64,000 nucleotides of DNA from Nocardioides seonyuensis (GTDB taxonomy: Bacteria; Actinomycetota; Actinomycetes; Propionibacteriales; Nocardioidaceae): positions 2,976,001-3,040,000 of the forward strand of contig NZ_CP038436.1 in NCBI RefSeq assembly GCF_004683965.1. Reading direction: 5' to 3'. Position 1 is the first letter of the stretch. The number at the start of each line of letters is the position of its first letter. The translations under genes were made by a program, and so were the position numbers. The notes under the pieces are model-generated. The model worked only from the letters and a program-made list of their open reading frames with translations. It made no database searches and was not told the origin of the DNA. Positions 57,246-64,000 of the stretch are shown piece by piece.

Positions 57246-59039
57246 TCAGGCGCCGGGCAGGCTGCGGGCTGCGTCGACGACCTGTTCCCACGTGAGGATG
57301 CGGTGGTCGTGACCGTGCGCCAGGACGCCGAGCGCCCGACGACGTGTGACCGAGTCGATGTCGGTGCCGATCCGGTCGAGCACCAGCAACCGCTGGGGCC
57401 GGCTCAGACCGCCGAGCAGCTCGCGAGCAGCGTCCTGCAGGTCCCGCAGGGTCGCCTCCGTCGGGGCAGCCTCCTCCGCCAGGACCACCGCGGCACCCAC
57501 CACGCGCCCCACCCTCACGTCGAGGGTCTCGAACGCCTCCGCCTCGGTGACGAAGGGTTGGTCGCGGAGCACGTCGCGAACCTCGTTGAGGGAGACGAGC
57601 TGGCCGGAGACCGAGATGACCTCGTCCAGGCGGCCGAGGAACTCGACCCCACCCGCCTCGGTGCGTCGCGCCACGTCGCCGGTGGCGTAGACGGCCGGGT
57701 TCCTCTCCCAGTGGTACGACGTGGGGTTGGTGCCGTCGGGCGCCTCGACCGCGCGCAGCAGTCCGGGCCAGGGGCGCAGCATGACCCACTCCCCGGAGCT
57801 GCCGTTGGGCACCTCCACTCCCTGCTCGTCCACGATGGAGAACTTCGGGTCCGGCATGCGAGGTGAAGGCTCGTCGGCGGCGACGATGCCGCCGAGCTCC
57901 AGCTGGCCCCAGGCATCGGAGAGACGGACGTCGTCGCCCAGCACGTCACGGAGCCAGGCGCGCAGGTCAGCGTCGAGCCGGTCGCCGATGGTGGTGAGGC
58001 GCCGCAGGGAACCGGTCTTCCCGGTCTCGGTCAGGGACCACCCCCTCAGTGCGCGCACGATCGAGGGCGAGGTGAGCATCGCAGTCACCCCGTAGCGCTC
58101 GATGATCTGCCAGGTGCGAGCCGGTGCGGGAATGTCGAGGGTGCCTTCGTACATCACGGTGCTCGCCCCGCCGAGGAGCGGACCGACGACCCCGTGGGCC
58201 TGGGCGCCGAGCCACGAGATGTCCGCGGCGCCCCAGAAGACGTCGCCGTCACCCAGGACGTGAAGGTGGTTGGCGAGCGCGACCACGGCGAGGTTGGCGG
58301 TTCCGAGCCTGATGGCCACCGGGCGACCTCGACGGTTGGCGAGGTGGGCGCAGGCGAGCGGGTGTGAGGCGGGTACGGCGACTGGCTCGCCGTCGCGCGG
58401 ATCGGCGGCGGTGAGCAGGTCGTCGTACCAGCGATCGCCTTCGTACCAGTCGACCTGGACGCCCGTCCGGCGGACCACGATGGTGTGCAGGACGCCGCTG
58501 CTGGCCTCGAGGGCCTCGTCGATCCTCGACTTCAGCGGCAGGATCGCACCGTGTCGCCAACCGCCGTCCTGGGTGAAGAGCACCTTGGGGCGGAAGTCCC
58601 CGACCCGTGCGGTCAACGCCTCGGTGGGCAGCGCCACCGGGATGACGGTGTACTCGGCGCCGATCCGCGCGCACGCCATCATCGCGACGACGGCCTCGGG
58701 CAGCCACCCGAGATGCAGGGCCACCCGGTCGCCCTGGCCGACACCGAGACTGCGCAGGGCGGCGGCGAGGCGGACCACCTGCATCTGCAGCTCGCGGTAG
58801 GTGAGCACTCGGCGATCGCCCGGCTCGCCCTCCCACAAGATGGCCGCCCGATCACCATGCGTGGGCAGGTGACGATCGATGCAGTTGACGGAGAGGTTGA
58901 GTCGGCCGTCCACGAACCAGTCGTGCAGGGGCGGCTGCTCCCGGAAGAGCTCCTTCCAGGGTGTGTCCCACGTGAGCGAACCGGCGATCTCCGACCAGGA
59001 GGCGAAGTACGCGGCGAGGTCCTGATCGGTCTCAGCCAT
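57246..59039 (-). CDS. Degenerate adenylate-forming (acetyl-CoA synthetase-like) protein, probably inactive
   Basis: 597 aa. The overall fold is an acetyl-CoA-synthetase-type ANL enzyme: 'LNLSVNCIDRHLPTHGDRAAILWEGEPGDRRVLTYRELQ', 'DISWLGAQAHGVVGPLLGGASTVMYEGTLDIPAPARTWQIIERYGVTAMLTSPSIVRAL', 'ATGDVARRTEAGGVEFLGRLDEVISVSGQLVSLNEV'. But the ATP-binding P-loop (usual YTSGTTGxPKG) is replaced by 'CAHLANRRGRPVAIRL' (about 228-243), the WxTE motif reads 'WGQLELGG' (377-384), and the catalytic Lys motif near 563-575 is absent ('TRRRALGVLAHG'). It overlaps the IclR gene by 8 bp. A scaffold or sensing role is possible. Confidence 0.85.
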   Translation of the reverse strand: MAETDQDLAAYFASWSEIAGSLTWDTPWKELFREQPPLHDWFVDGRLNLSVNCIDRHLPTHGDRAAILWEGEPGDRRVLTYRELQMQVVRLAAALRSLGVGQGDRVALHLGWLPEAVVAMMACARIGAEYTVIPVALPTEALTARVGDFRPKVLFTQDGGWRHGAILPLKSRIDEALEASSGVLHTIVVRRTGVQVDWYEGDRWYDDLLTAADPRDGEPVAVPASHPLACAHLANRRGRPVAIRLGTANLAVVALANHLHVLGDGDVFWGAADISWLGAQAHGVVGPLLGGASTVMYEGTLDIPAPARTWQIIERYGVTAMLTSPSIVRALRGWSLTETGKTGSLRRLTTIGDRLDADLRAWLRDVLGDDVRLSDAWGQLELGGIVAADEPSPRMPDPKFSIVDEQGVEVPNGSSGEWVMLRPWPGLLRAVEAPDGTNPTSYHWERNPAVYATGDVARRTEAGGVEFLGRLDEVISVSGQLVSLNEVRDVLRDQPFVTEAEAFETLDVRVGRVVGAAVVLAEEAAPTEATLRDLQDAARELLGGLSRPQRLLVLDRIGTDIDSVTRRRALGVLAHGHDHRILTWEQVVDAARSLPGA

Positions 59040-59772
59040 GCCCCAGCGTCCTTCCGGCCGCGTTGGCCGCTCGGGACAGATGGTTCGCGATGACGTCCAA
59101 CCGCGCGGCCTCGGCACCCGGCGGCACTGTCGCCGTGATCGCAGCCACGGCTGACTCGGCTGCACCGGGCACGACCACGGCCAGCTCGTCGGACGGAGAG
59201 GCGAGGTGGGCGGCCTTCGCCCACTCCATGCGCAGCTCAGCCTCGTCGCCCTCGAGCGGCAGGGGGTGAGCAGAAAGGCACAGCTTCCAGACATCGTCGG
59301 TGGACCGTGCTGCGAGCATCCGACCGGCCGAGGTCGAGAGCGCATCCGTGACGCGGTGGCTGTCGCGGTAGGGGCCGCCGTCTCCGGCATCGACGCGATC
59401 GACGTAGACCACCGAGTCCCGCACCAGGACGGCGACGTGGATGGTGGTCTGGAGGGTGTCGCGCAGGGAAACGAGATAGGGAGAGAGCGCGCCGAGGATG
59501 GGCAGCCGGCCCAGGTAGCGCTGGGACAGGCGCGTCACCTCGGGGCCCAGGCTGTATCGCGAGGAGCGGGAGTCCTGCTCGACCAGGTCGGCGAGGACGA
59601 GCGAGCGGAGCAGCCTGTGGACGGTGGGGACCGCCAGCCCCGACCGTTCGGCCAGGTCGGTGAGCTGCTGGTAGGCCGGCCCGTCGGCCAGCAGGTCGAG
59701 GAGGCGCACTGCGTTGCGCACGGTGCCCAGGGTGCCCCGTACCTCGGCGTGCTCGCCTCGGCTGTCGCTCAT
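59032..59772 (-). CDS. IclR-family transcriptional regulator
   Basis: 246 aa from ATG 59772 (GGAAGG Shine-Dalgarno; an in-frame start 13 codons upstream is rejected). N-terminal winged HTH ('GTVRNAVRLLDLLADGPAYQQLTDLAERSGLAVPTVHRLLRSLVLADLVEQDSRSSRYSLGP') and the C-terminal effector domain ('TTIHVAVLVRDSVVYVDRV...STSAGRMLAARS'). It is divergent from the Liv/CoA-ligase operon and overlaps the degenerate synthetase by 8 bp, so it should control both around the 59842-59858 operator. The effector is probably the transported acid or its CoA thioester. Confidence 0.92.
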   Translation of the reverse strand: MSDSRGEHAEVRGTLGTVRNAVRLLDLLADGPAYQQLTDLAERSGLAVPTVHRLLRSLVLADLVEQDSRSSRYSLGPEVTRLSQRYLGRLPILGALSPYLVSLRDTLQTTIHVAVLVRDSVVYVDRVDAGDGGPYRDSHRVTDALSTSAGRMLAARSTDDVWKLCLSAHPLPLEGDEAELRMEWAKAAHLASPSDELAVVVPGAAESAVAAITATVPPGAEAARLDVIANHLSRAANAAGRTLGHG

Positions 59773-59841
59773 CAAGGTCCTTCCGTTATGTGGCCGCCCG
59801 AACGCTATCACCGGAGTTACGTTTCAGAATAGGTGGTTGCA

Positions 59842-59858
59842 TTTCCACATAGTGGAAA
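59842..59858. promoter_or_regulatory. Probable IclR operator
   Basis: TTTCCAC (59842-59848) and GTGGAAA (59852-59858) form a perfect 7-base inverted repeat with an ATA centre, the TTCC..GGAA style known for IclR-family sites. It lies in the 128-bp divergent gap, 42 bp before livG. A related half-site (TTATGTGG around 59786) lies closer to the iclR start. Confidence 0.7.
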
Positions 59859-59900
59859 CTACGGTGAGTCCCAGGTCACACCTGCCACCAGGAGGAACTC

Positions 59901-60746
59901 GTGCTCGATCGGGCATACCGCTTCGACCTCAACTCCAGCCGGATACCGGAGGGCGAACCGCTCCTGGAGGTCAGCGACGTCTCCCTGCGCTTCGGCGGCA
60001 TCCGTGCGCTCTCGGACATCTCGTTCACGGTCCGGCAAGGAGACGTCCACTCCGTGATCGGTCCCAACGGCGCCGGCAAGTCCAGCCTGCTCAACTGCAT
60101 CAGCGGGCTCTACCGCCCTCAGGAGGGCCGCATCACGCTGCACACGGCCGGGCCCGACGGCTCGCGGCGCGAGCACCAGCTGGTGCGCGCCAGACCGCAC
60201 CAGATCGCCCGACTCGGGGTGGCCCGCTCCTTCCAGAACATCGAGCTGTTCGGCCACCTGACTGTGCTGGAGAACCTGATGCTCGGTCGACACATCCACA
60301 TGAAGCACCGCCTCCTGCCGGCGCTCGTCTGGTTCGGGCCGGCCAGGAAGCAGGAGATCGCCCACCGTGAGTTCGTCGAGGAGGTCGTCGACCTGCTCCA
60401 GCTCCAGGCCTACCGGCACTCCCCGGTCGGAGCGCTGGCCTACGGGATCCAGAAGCGCGTGGAGCTGGGACGCGCCCTGTGCATCGAGCCGGGGCTCCTG
60501 CTGATCGACGAGCCGATGGCCGGCATGAACGCCGAGGAGAAGGAGGACATGGCCCGCTACGTCCTCGACGTCAACGAGCTCCGCGGGGTCACGGTGATGC
60601 TGATCGAGCACGACATGGGCGTCGTCATGGACATCTCCGACAGGGTCAGCGTGCTCGACTTCGGGAAGCTGATCGGCGACGGGACCCCCGACGAGGTCCG
60701 CCGCAACGAAGACGTGGTGGCGGCATACCTGGGGGCGGACGCATGA
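59901..60746 (+). CDS. Branched-chain amino acid-type ABC transporter ATP-binding protein (LivG-like)
   Basis: 281 aa. Walker A 'GPNGAGKSSLLNCISGLYRP', the Q-loop region 'GVARSFQNIELFGHLTVLENLMLG', the signature 'LAYGIQKRVELGRAL' and Walker B 'LLLIDEPMAGMN' with the H-loop 'LIEHDMGVVM' are typical of LivG. A short N-terminal extension (1-20, 'LDRAYRFDLNSSRIPEGE') is unusual for LivG. GTG at 59901 with an AGGAGG Shine-Dalgarno. The TGA overlaps the CoA ligase ATG (ATGA at 60743). Substrates of Liv-type systems with a built-in CoA ligase are often carboxylic acids rather than amino acids. Confidence 0.92.
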   Translation: MLDRAYRFDLNSSRIPEGEPLLEVSDVSLRFGGIRALSDISFTVRQGDVHSVIGPNGAGKSSLLNCISGLYRPQEGRITLHTAGPDGSRREHQLVRARPHQIARLGVARSFQNIELFGHLTVLENLMLGRHIHMKHRLLPALVWFGPARKQEIAHREFVEEVVDLLQLQAYRHSPVGALAYGIQKRVELGRALCIEPGLLLIDEPMAGMNAEEKEDMARYVLDVNELRGVTVMLIEHDMGVVMDISDRVSVLDFGKLIGDGTPDEVRRNEDVVAAYLGADA

Positions 60747-62689
60747 GCCTCGCTGACGAGACCTTCCCGCGGCTGCTGGCCCGACAGGCCCAGACCCGGC
60801 CGACCGAGGTCGCGCTCCAGGAGAAGCTCTACGGCATCTGGCAGCCGATCACCTGGCAGGAGTACGCCGAGCGCGTGCGCGACTTCGGCCATGGACTGGC
60901 ATCGCTGGGCGTTGCGCGCGGCGACATGGTGGCCGTGCTGGGCGACAACCGTCCCGAGTGGCTGATCGCCGAGCTGGCAGCCCAGTCGATCGGTGCGGCG
61001 GTGGTCGGCATCTACCCGACCAGCCTGGACGAGGAGATCGTCCACGTGCTCACGACCGCCCGGACCCGGGTCGTGGTGGCCGAGGACCAGGAGCAGGTCG
61101 ACAAGCTGCTCAAGATCAAGTCGCTCGCCCCCGACCTCGAGCACGTGGTCTTCTACGACCCGCACGGTCTCGAGTCCTACACCCAGGAGTGGCTGCTTCC
61201 CTTCGGCGACGTCGAGCAGGCCGGGCGGAGCTGGGGAGCCGAGCACCCGGGCTGGTTCGAGGAGCAGGTCGAGGCGGGCACGCCCGACGACATCGCGGTC
61301 GTGTGCACCACGTCGGGCACCACGTCGCGGCCCAAGCTCGGCCAGCTGTCGCACCGCAACCTGCTCTCCATGGCCGAGAGCCTGGTGTCAATCGACCCCC
61401 TCGGCCCCAAGGACCGCTTCGTCTCCTTCCTGCCGCTGGCGTGGATCGGCGAGCAGATGATCGCCGTCGCCTGCGGGCTGGCCCAGGGGCTGACCTTGTC
61501 GTTCCCCGAGGACGCCTCGACCCAACGCAACGACCTGCGAGAGATCGGGCCGCACGTCATGTTCAGCCCGCCCCGCATCTGGGAGTCGATGCTCTCCGAC
61601 GTCCAGGTGCGCATCGACGAGGCGGGCTGGCTCAAGCGCAAGGTGTTCGGGCTCGGCTACGCCGTGGGAGACCGGGTCGCCGCCAAGCGCCTGCGCGGCA
61701 AGCGCCCCAGCCCGGTCGATCGCGGCCTGCTCGTGCTCGCGGACTGGTTCGCCCTGGCGCCGGTGCGCAACCAGCTCGGACTCACCCGCATCCAGCGGGC
61801 CTACACCGGAGGCGCACCCCTCGGGCCGGACGTCTTCAGCTTCTTCCACGCGATCGGGGTCAACCTCAAGCAGATCTACGGCCAGACCGAGATCTGCGGC
61901 CTGGCGGTCGTGCACATCGACGACGACATCCGTTTCCACAGCGTCGGAGTCCCGATTCCCGGGTGCGAGCTGCGGATCAGCGACGACGGCGAGATCCAGC
62001 TCCGTTCACCTGCCGTCTTCCAGGGCTATGTCGGCAATCCCGAGGCCACCGCCGAGGCGATGACCGAGGACGGCTGGCTGCGCACGGGCGACGCCGGCTA
62101 CCTCGACGACGGCCAGCTGGTCGTGATCGACCGTGCGAAGGACGTCCAGACCACGCCCACCGGCACCCGCTTCTCCAGTGCCTTCATCGAGAACAAGATC
62201 AAGTTCAGCCCCTACGTCGAGGAAGCGGTCGTCTTCGGCACCGCCGAGATCGTGGCGATGATCGTGATCGACCCCAACACGGTCGGCTCCTGGGCCGAGG
62301 GTGAGCACCTCACCTACACGACCTTCACCGACCTGGCCGGCAAGCCCGAGACCTACCGGCTCATCGCCGACGAGGTCCACCGCGCCAACGTCGACCTCCC
62401 TGAGGAGATCCGGGTGCGCCGCTTCATGTTGCTGTTCAAGCAGCTCGACCCTGACGACGACGAGATCACCCGCACCAGGAAGGTCCGCCGCAACGTCATC
62501 GTCGAGCGCTACGCCGACCTGATCGCCGCGCTGGGTCGTGGCGACGACCGCGTGTCCATCACCAACACCGTCGCCTACCAGGACGGCACCGTCGCCAAGC
62601 GCGAGATCGACATCGCGATCTTCGACCTGGCCGACCACCAACCCTCCGAGAACAGCAAGTCACGCCCGGTCTGGAGCACACGTCGATGA
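60743..62689 (+). CDS. Acyl-CoA ligase embedded in the ABC-transporter operon
   Basis: 648 aa, AMP-dependent synthetase of the long-chain acyl type. Motifs present: 'TTSGTTSRPKLGQLSHRN' (P-loop with Ser and Leu at positions that are usually Gly), 'KQIYGQTEICGLAVVH', 'RTGDAGYLDDGQLVVIDRAKDVQTTPTGTRFSSAFIENKIKFSPYVEEAVVFG' and 'TRTRKVRRNVI' (catalytic Lys region). ATG at 60743 overlaps livG by 4 bp; the TGA overlaps livH by 4 bp. It probably traps the imported acid as a CoA thioester. Long-chain versus aromatic or dicarboxylic substrates cannot be told. Confidence 0.9.
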   Translation: MSLADETFPRLLARQAQTRPTEVALQEKLYGIWQPITWQEYAERVRDFGHGLASLGVARGDMVAVLGDNRPEWLIAELAAQSIGAAVVGIYPTSLDEEIVHVLTTARTRVVVAEDQEQVDKLLKIKSLAPDLEHVVFYDPHGLESYTQEWLLPFGDVEQAGRSWGAEHPGWFEEQVEAGTPDDIAVVCTTSGTTSRPKLGQLSHRNLLSMAESLVSIDPLGPKDRFVSFLPLAWIGEQMIAVACGLAQGLTLSFPEDASTQRNDLREIGPHVMFSPPRIWESMLSDVQVRIDEAGWLKRKVFGLGYAVGDRVAAKRLRGKRPSPVDRGLLVLADWFALAPVRNQLGLTRIQRAYTGGAPLGPDVFSFFHAIGVNLKQIYGQTEICGLAVVHIDDDIRFHSVGVPIPGCELRISDDGEIQLRSPAVFQGYVGNPEATAEAMTEDGWLRTGDAGYLDDGQLVVIDRAKDVQTTPTGTRFSSAFIENKIKFSPYVEEAVVFGTAEIVAMIVIDPNTVGSWAEGEHLTYTTFTDLAGKPETYRLIADEVHRANVDLPEEIRVRRFMLLFKQLDPDDDEITRTRKVRRNVIVERYADLIAALGRGDDRVSITNTVAYQDGTVAKREIDIAIFDLADHQPSENSKSRPVWSTRR

Positions 62690-63558
62690 ACCAGTTCCTC
62701 AACCTCACCATCTACGGCCTCTCCGAGGGCGCGATCCTTGCGCTGGCAGCACTCGGCTTCGTGCTGATCTACAAGTCCACCTCCGTCATCAACTTCGCCC
62801 AGGGCGAGTTCCTGCTGATCGGCGGCTACACCGTCTACGCCGCGTTCGTGGTGTTCAAGCTGCCGTTGGTCCTCGCGGTGGTCGTCGGCCTGGTGTTCGC
62901 CGTCGTGATGGGCCTGCTCATCGAGCGGTTCGTGCTGCGTCCGCTGGTGGGGGAGAGCGCGATCAGCGTGATCATGGTGACCATCGGCCTGGCAGCGTTC
63001 CTGCGGGCCGTGGTGCAGATGATCTTCGGCACGCGGCCGGTCTCGCAGCCGGCGCTGCTGCCACGCACGCCGGTCGAGGTCCTCGGCACGACGATCCCGC
63101 TCAACCGGATCCTCGTGATCGCCATCGCCGGTGTCGTGCTCACCGCCTTCACGCTGTTCTTCCGCCGCAGCCGCCACGGCATCGCGATGCGAGCGGTCGC
63201 GGACGACCAGCAGGCTGCGCTCACGATGGGCATCTCGGTGCGCAAGATCTTCGCGATGGCCTGGGCGCTCGCGGCCGTGTCCGCACTCGTGGCCGGCGTC
63301 CTGCTCGGTGACATCACCTCCGTCAGCGGCAACCTCGTCTCGTTCGGCCTCCTCGTCTTCCCGGTGGTCATCCTGGGCGGGCTCGACTCGGTCCCCGGGA
63401 CGATCGTCGGTGGTCTGGTGATCGGGCTGACGGCGCAGTACGTCAGCGGCTACTGGGATCCGGGACTCGCGCAGATCGTCCCCTACCTCGTGCTGATCGC
63501 GATCTTGATGGTCCGGCCCTACGGCATCTTCGGCGAAACCCGGATCGAGAGGGTCTAG
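62686..63558 (+). CDS. ABC transporter permease, LivH type
   Basis: 290 aa, about 8 transmembrane helices. 'YGLSEGAILALAALGFVLIYKSTSVINFAQGEFLLIGGYTVYAAFV' is the LivH start, with the EAA-type 'AFRRSRHGIAMRAVADDQQAALTMGISVRKIFAMAWALAAVSALVAGVLL'-like region (here 'FFRRSRHGIAMRAVADDQQAALTMGISVRKIFAMAWAL') and 'VFPVVILGGLDSVPGTIVGGLVIGL'. It couples to the ATP-binding protein upstream and livM downstream. Confidence 0.94.
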   Translation: MNQFLNLTIYGLSEGAILALAALGFVLIYKSTSVINFAQGEFLLIGGYTVYAAFVVFKLPLVLAVVVGLVFAVVMGLLIERFVLRPLVGESAISVIMVTIGLAAFLRAVVQMIFGTRPVSQPALLPRTPVEVLGTTIPLNRILVIAIAGVVLTAFTLFFRRSRHGIAMRAVADDQQAALTMGISVRKIFAMAWALAAVSALVAGVLLGDITSVSGNLVSFGLLVFPVVILGGLDSVPGTIVGGLVIGLTAQYVSGYWDPGLAQIVPYLVLIAILMVRPYGIFGETRIERV

Positions 63559-63562
63559 GTCC

Positions 63563-64000
63563 ATGGCAGCGATTTCCACCGGCGTCTACTTCCGCACCTA
63601 CCAGCGCGAGCTCGCGCTACGGCACACGAAGGCCCAGTACGTCCGCCTCGCCCTGGTGGTGGTGGCCGCGATCGCGGCGCCGTACCTCCTCGATCCCTAT
63701 CAGCTCAGCATCCTCAACACGGTGCTGATCGCCGTCGTGGGAGCGGTGGGCCTCAACATCCTGGTCGGCTTCACCGGACAGATCTCCCTGGGACAGGGCG
63801 GCTTCCTCGCGGTCGGGGCGTTCACGTCGGGGCTGCTGACGATGCGCGCCGACCTGCCGGCGCCGCTCTCGATCGCCTGCGCTGTCGTCGTGACGGCGGC
63901 CGCAGGTGCCCTGTTCGGACTCCCCGCGCTGCGGCTCAAGGGGCTCTACCTCGCGATCGCCACCCTGGCGAGCCAGGAGATCATCGTCTTCATCGCCCGG
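63563..64000 (+). CDS. ABC transporter permease, LivM type, truncated by the window edge
   Basis: The first 146 codons are visible. After an N-terminal 'AISTGVYFRTYQRELALRHTKAQYVRL' cytoplasmic segment come several helices with 'LNTVLIAVVGAVGLNILVGFTGQISLGQGGFLAVGAFTSGLL', the LivM signature. ATG at 63563 follows the livH stop by 4 bp. It completes the LivH/LivM pair of the transporter; a LivF-type ATPase and a substrate-binding protein would be expected beyond the edge. Confidence 0.92.
   Translation, partial: MAAISTGVYFRTYQRELALRHTKAQYVRLALVVVAAIAAPYLLDPYQLSILNTVLIAVVGAVGLNILVGFTGQISLGQGGFLAVGAFTSGLLTMRADLPAPLSIACAVVVTAAAGALFGLPALRLKGLYLAIATLASQEIIVFIAR

Overview
The window is chromosomal DNA from a high-GC actinobacterium, most likely of the Nocardioides type (family Nocardioidaceae). 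This is an inference from very high GC, frequent GTG starts, many 1-8 bp stop/start overlaps, the nadD-rsfS-phosphatase and hemW-DUF3097 neighbourhoods, a DUF222/HNH gene loaded with GTTTCGAGAC/CAACCACCG repeats, and many -10 boxes (TANNNT) placed 6-7 bases before a start codon, which imply leaderless mRNAs. No rRNA, CRISPR array, transposase, prophage or classical biosynthetic cluster is visible. Coding density is very high and no gene-free stretch reaches 300 bases.

Layout. 1-3.7 kb: start of a secreted M36-type protease, divergent from glycogen phosphorylase glgP. 3.7-12.1 kb: minus-strand operon glgX2-glgX1-treY-treZ, which debranches glycogen and converts maltodextrin ends to trehalose. 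12.1-13.9 kb: an ArsB/NhaD-type permease coupled to a membrane-anchored TrkA-C protein. 14-15.6 kb: a two-component pair. 15.7-18.8 kb: beta-oxidation genes (enoyl-CoA hydratase, etfBA). 18.8-23.5 kb: an orphan secreted protein, proA, a tiny membrane protein, nadD, rsfS and a histidine phosphatase, then tRNA-Ala(GGC). 23.6-27.9 kb: ankyrin protein, SDR, DUF4870 protein, and leuS behind a leader-peptide attenuator. 27.9-31.4 kb: S8 protease, HTH regulator, DegV. 31.5-36 kb: comEA-comEC-holA and rpsT. 36-40.2 kb: small-molecule kinase, GNAT, lepA, HutD. 40.2-47.5 kb: a variable block of regulators (AraC, MerR), HAD, DUF222-HNH with repeats, a CPFC flavoprotein, winged-helix protein and kinase. 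47.7-52.9 kb: fadD, hemW, DUF3097, an acidic protein, an MBL hydrolase. 52.9-57.2 kb: CIRCE-hrcA-dnaJ-rsmE, a GerMN lipoprotein and HIT. 57.2 kb to the end: an IclR-controlled locus with a degenerate adenylate-forming protein on one side and a Liv-type ABC transporter with an embedded acyl-CoA ligase on the other; the last gene (livM) runs off the window.

Most of the window is housekeeping. The most notable items are the leuS attenuator whose Leu-rich leader peptide appears to be translated leaderless; the IclR/Liv/CoA-ligase locus with its pseudo-ligase; the MerR-type 19-bp-spacer promoter driving a CPFC flavoprotein that seems to lack an NADPH motif; the repeats inside and around the DUF222-HNH gene; and the permease/TrkA-C pair.
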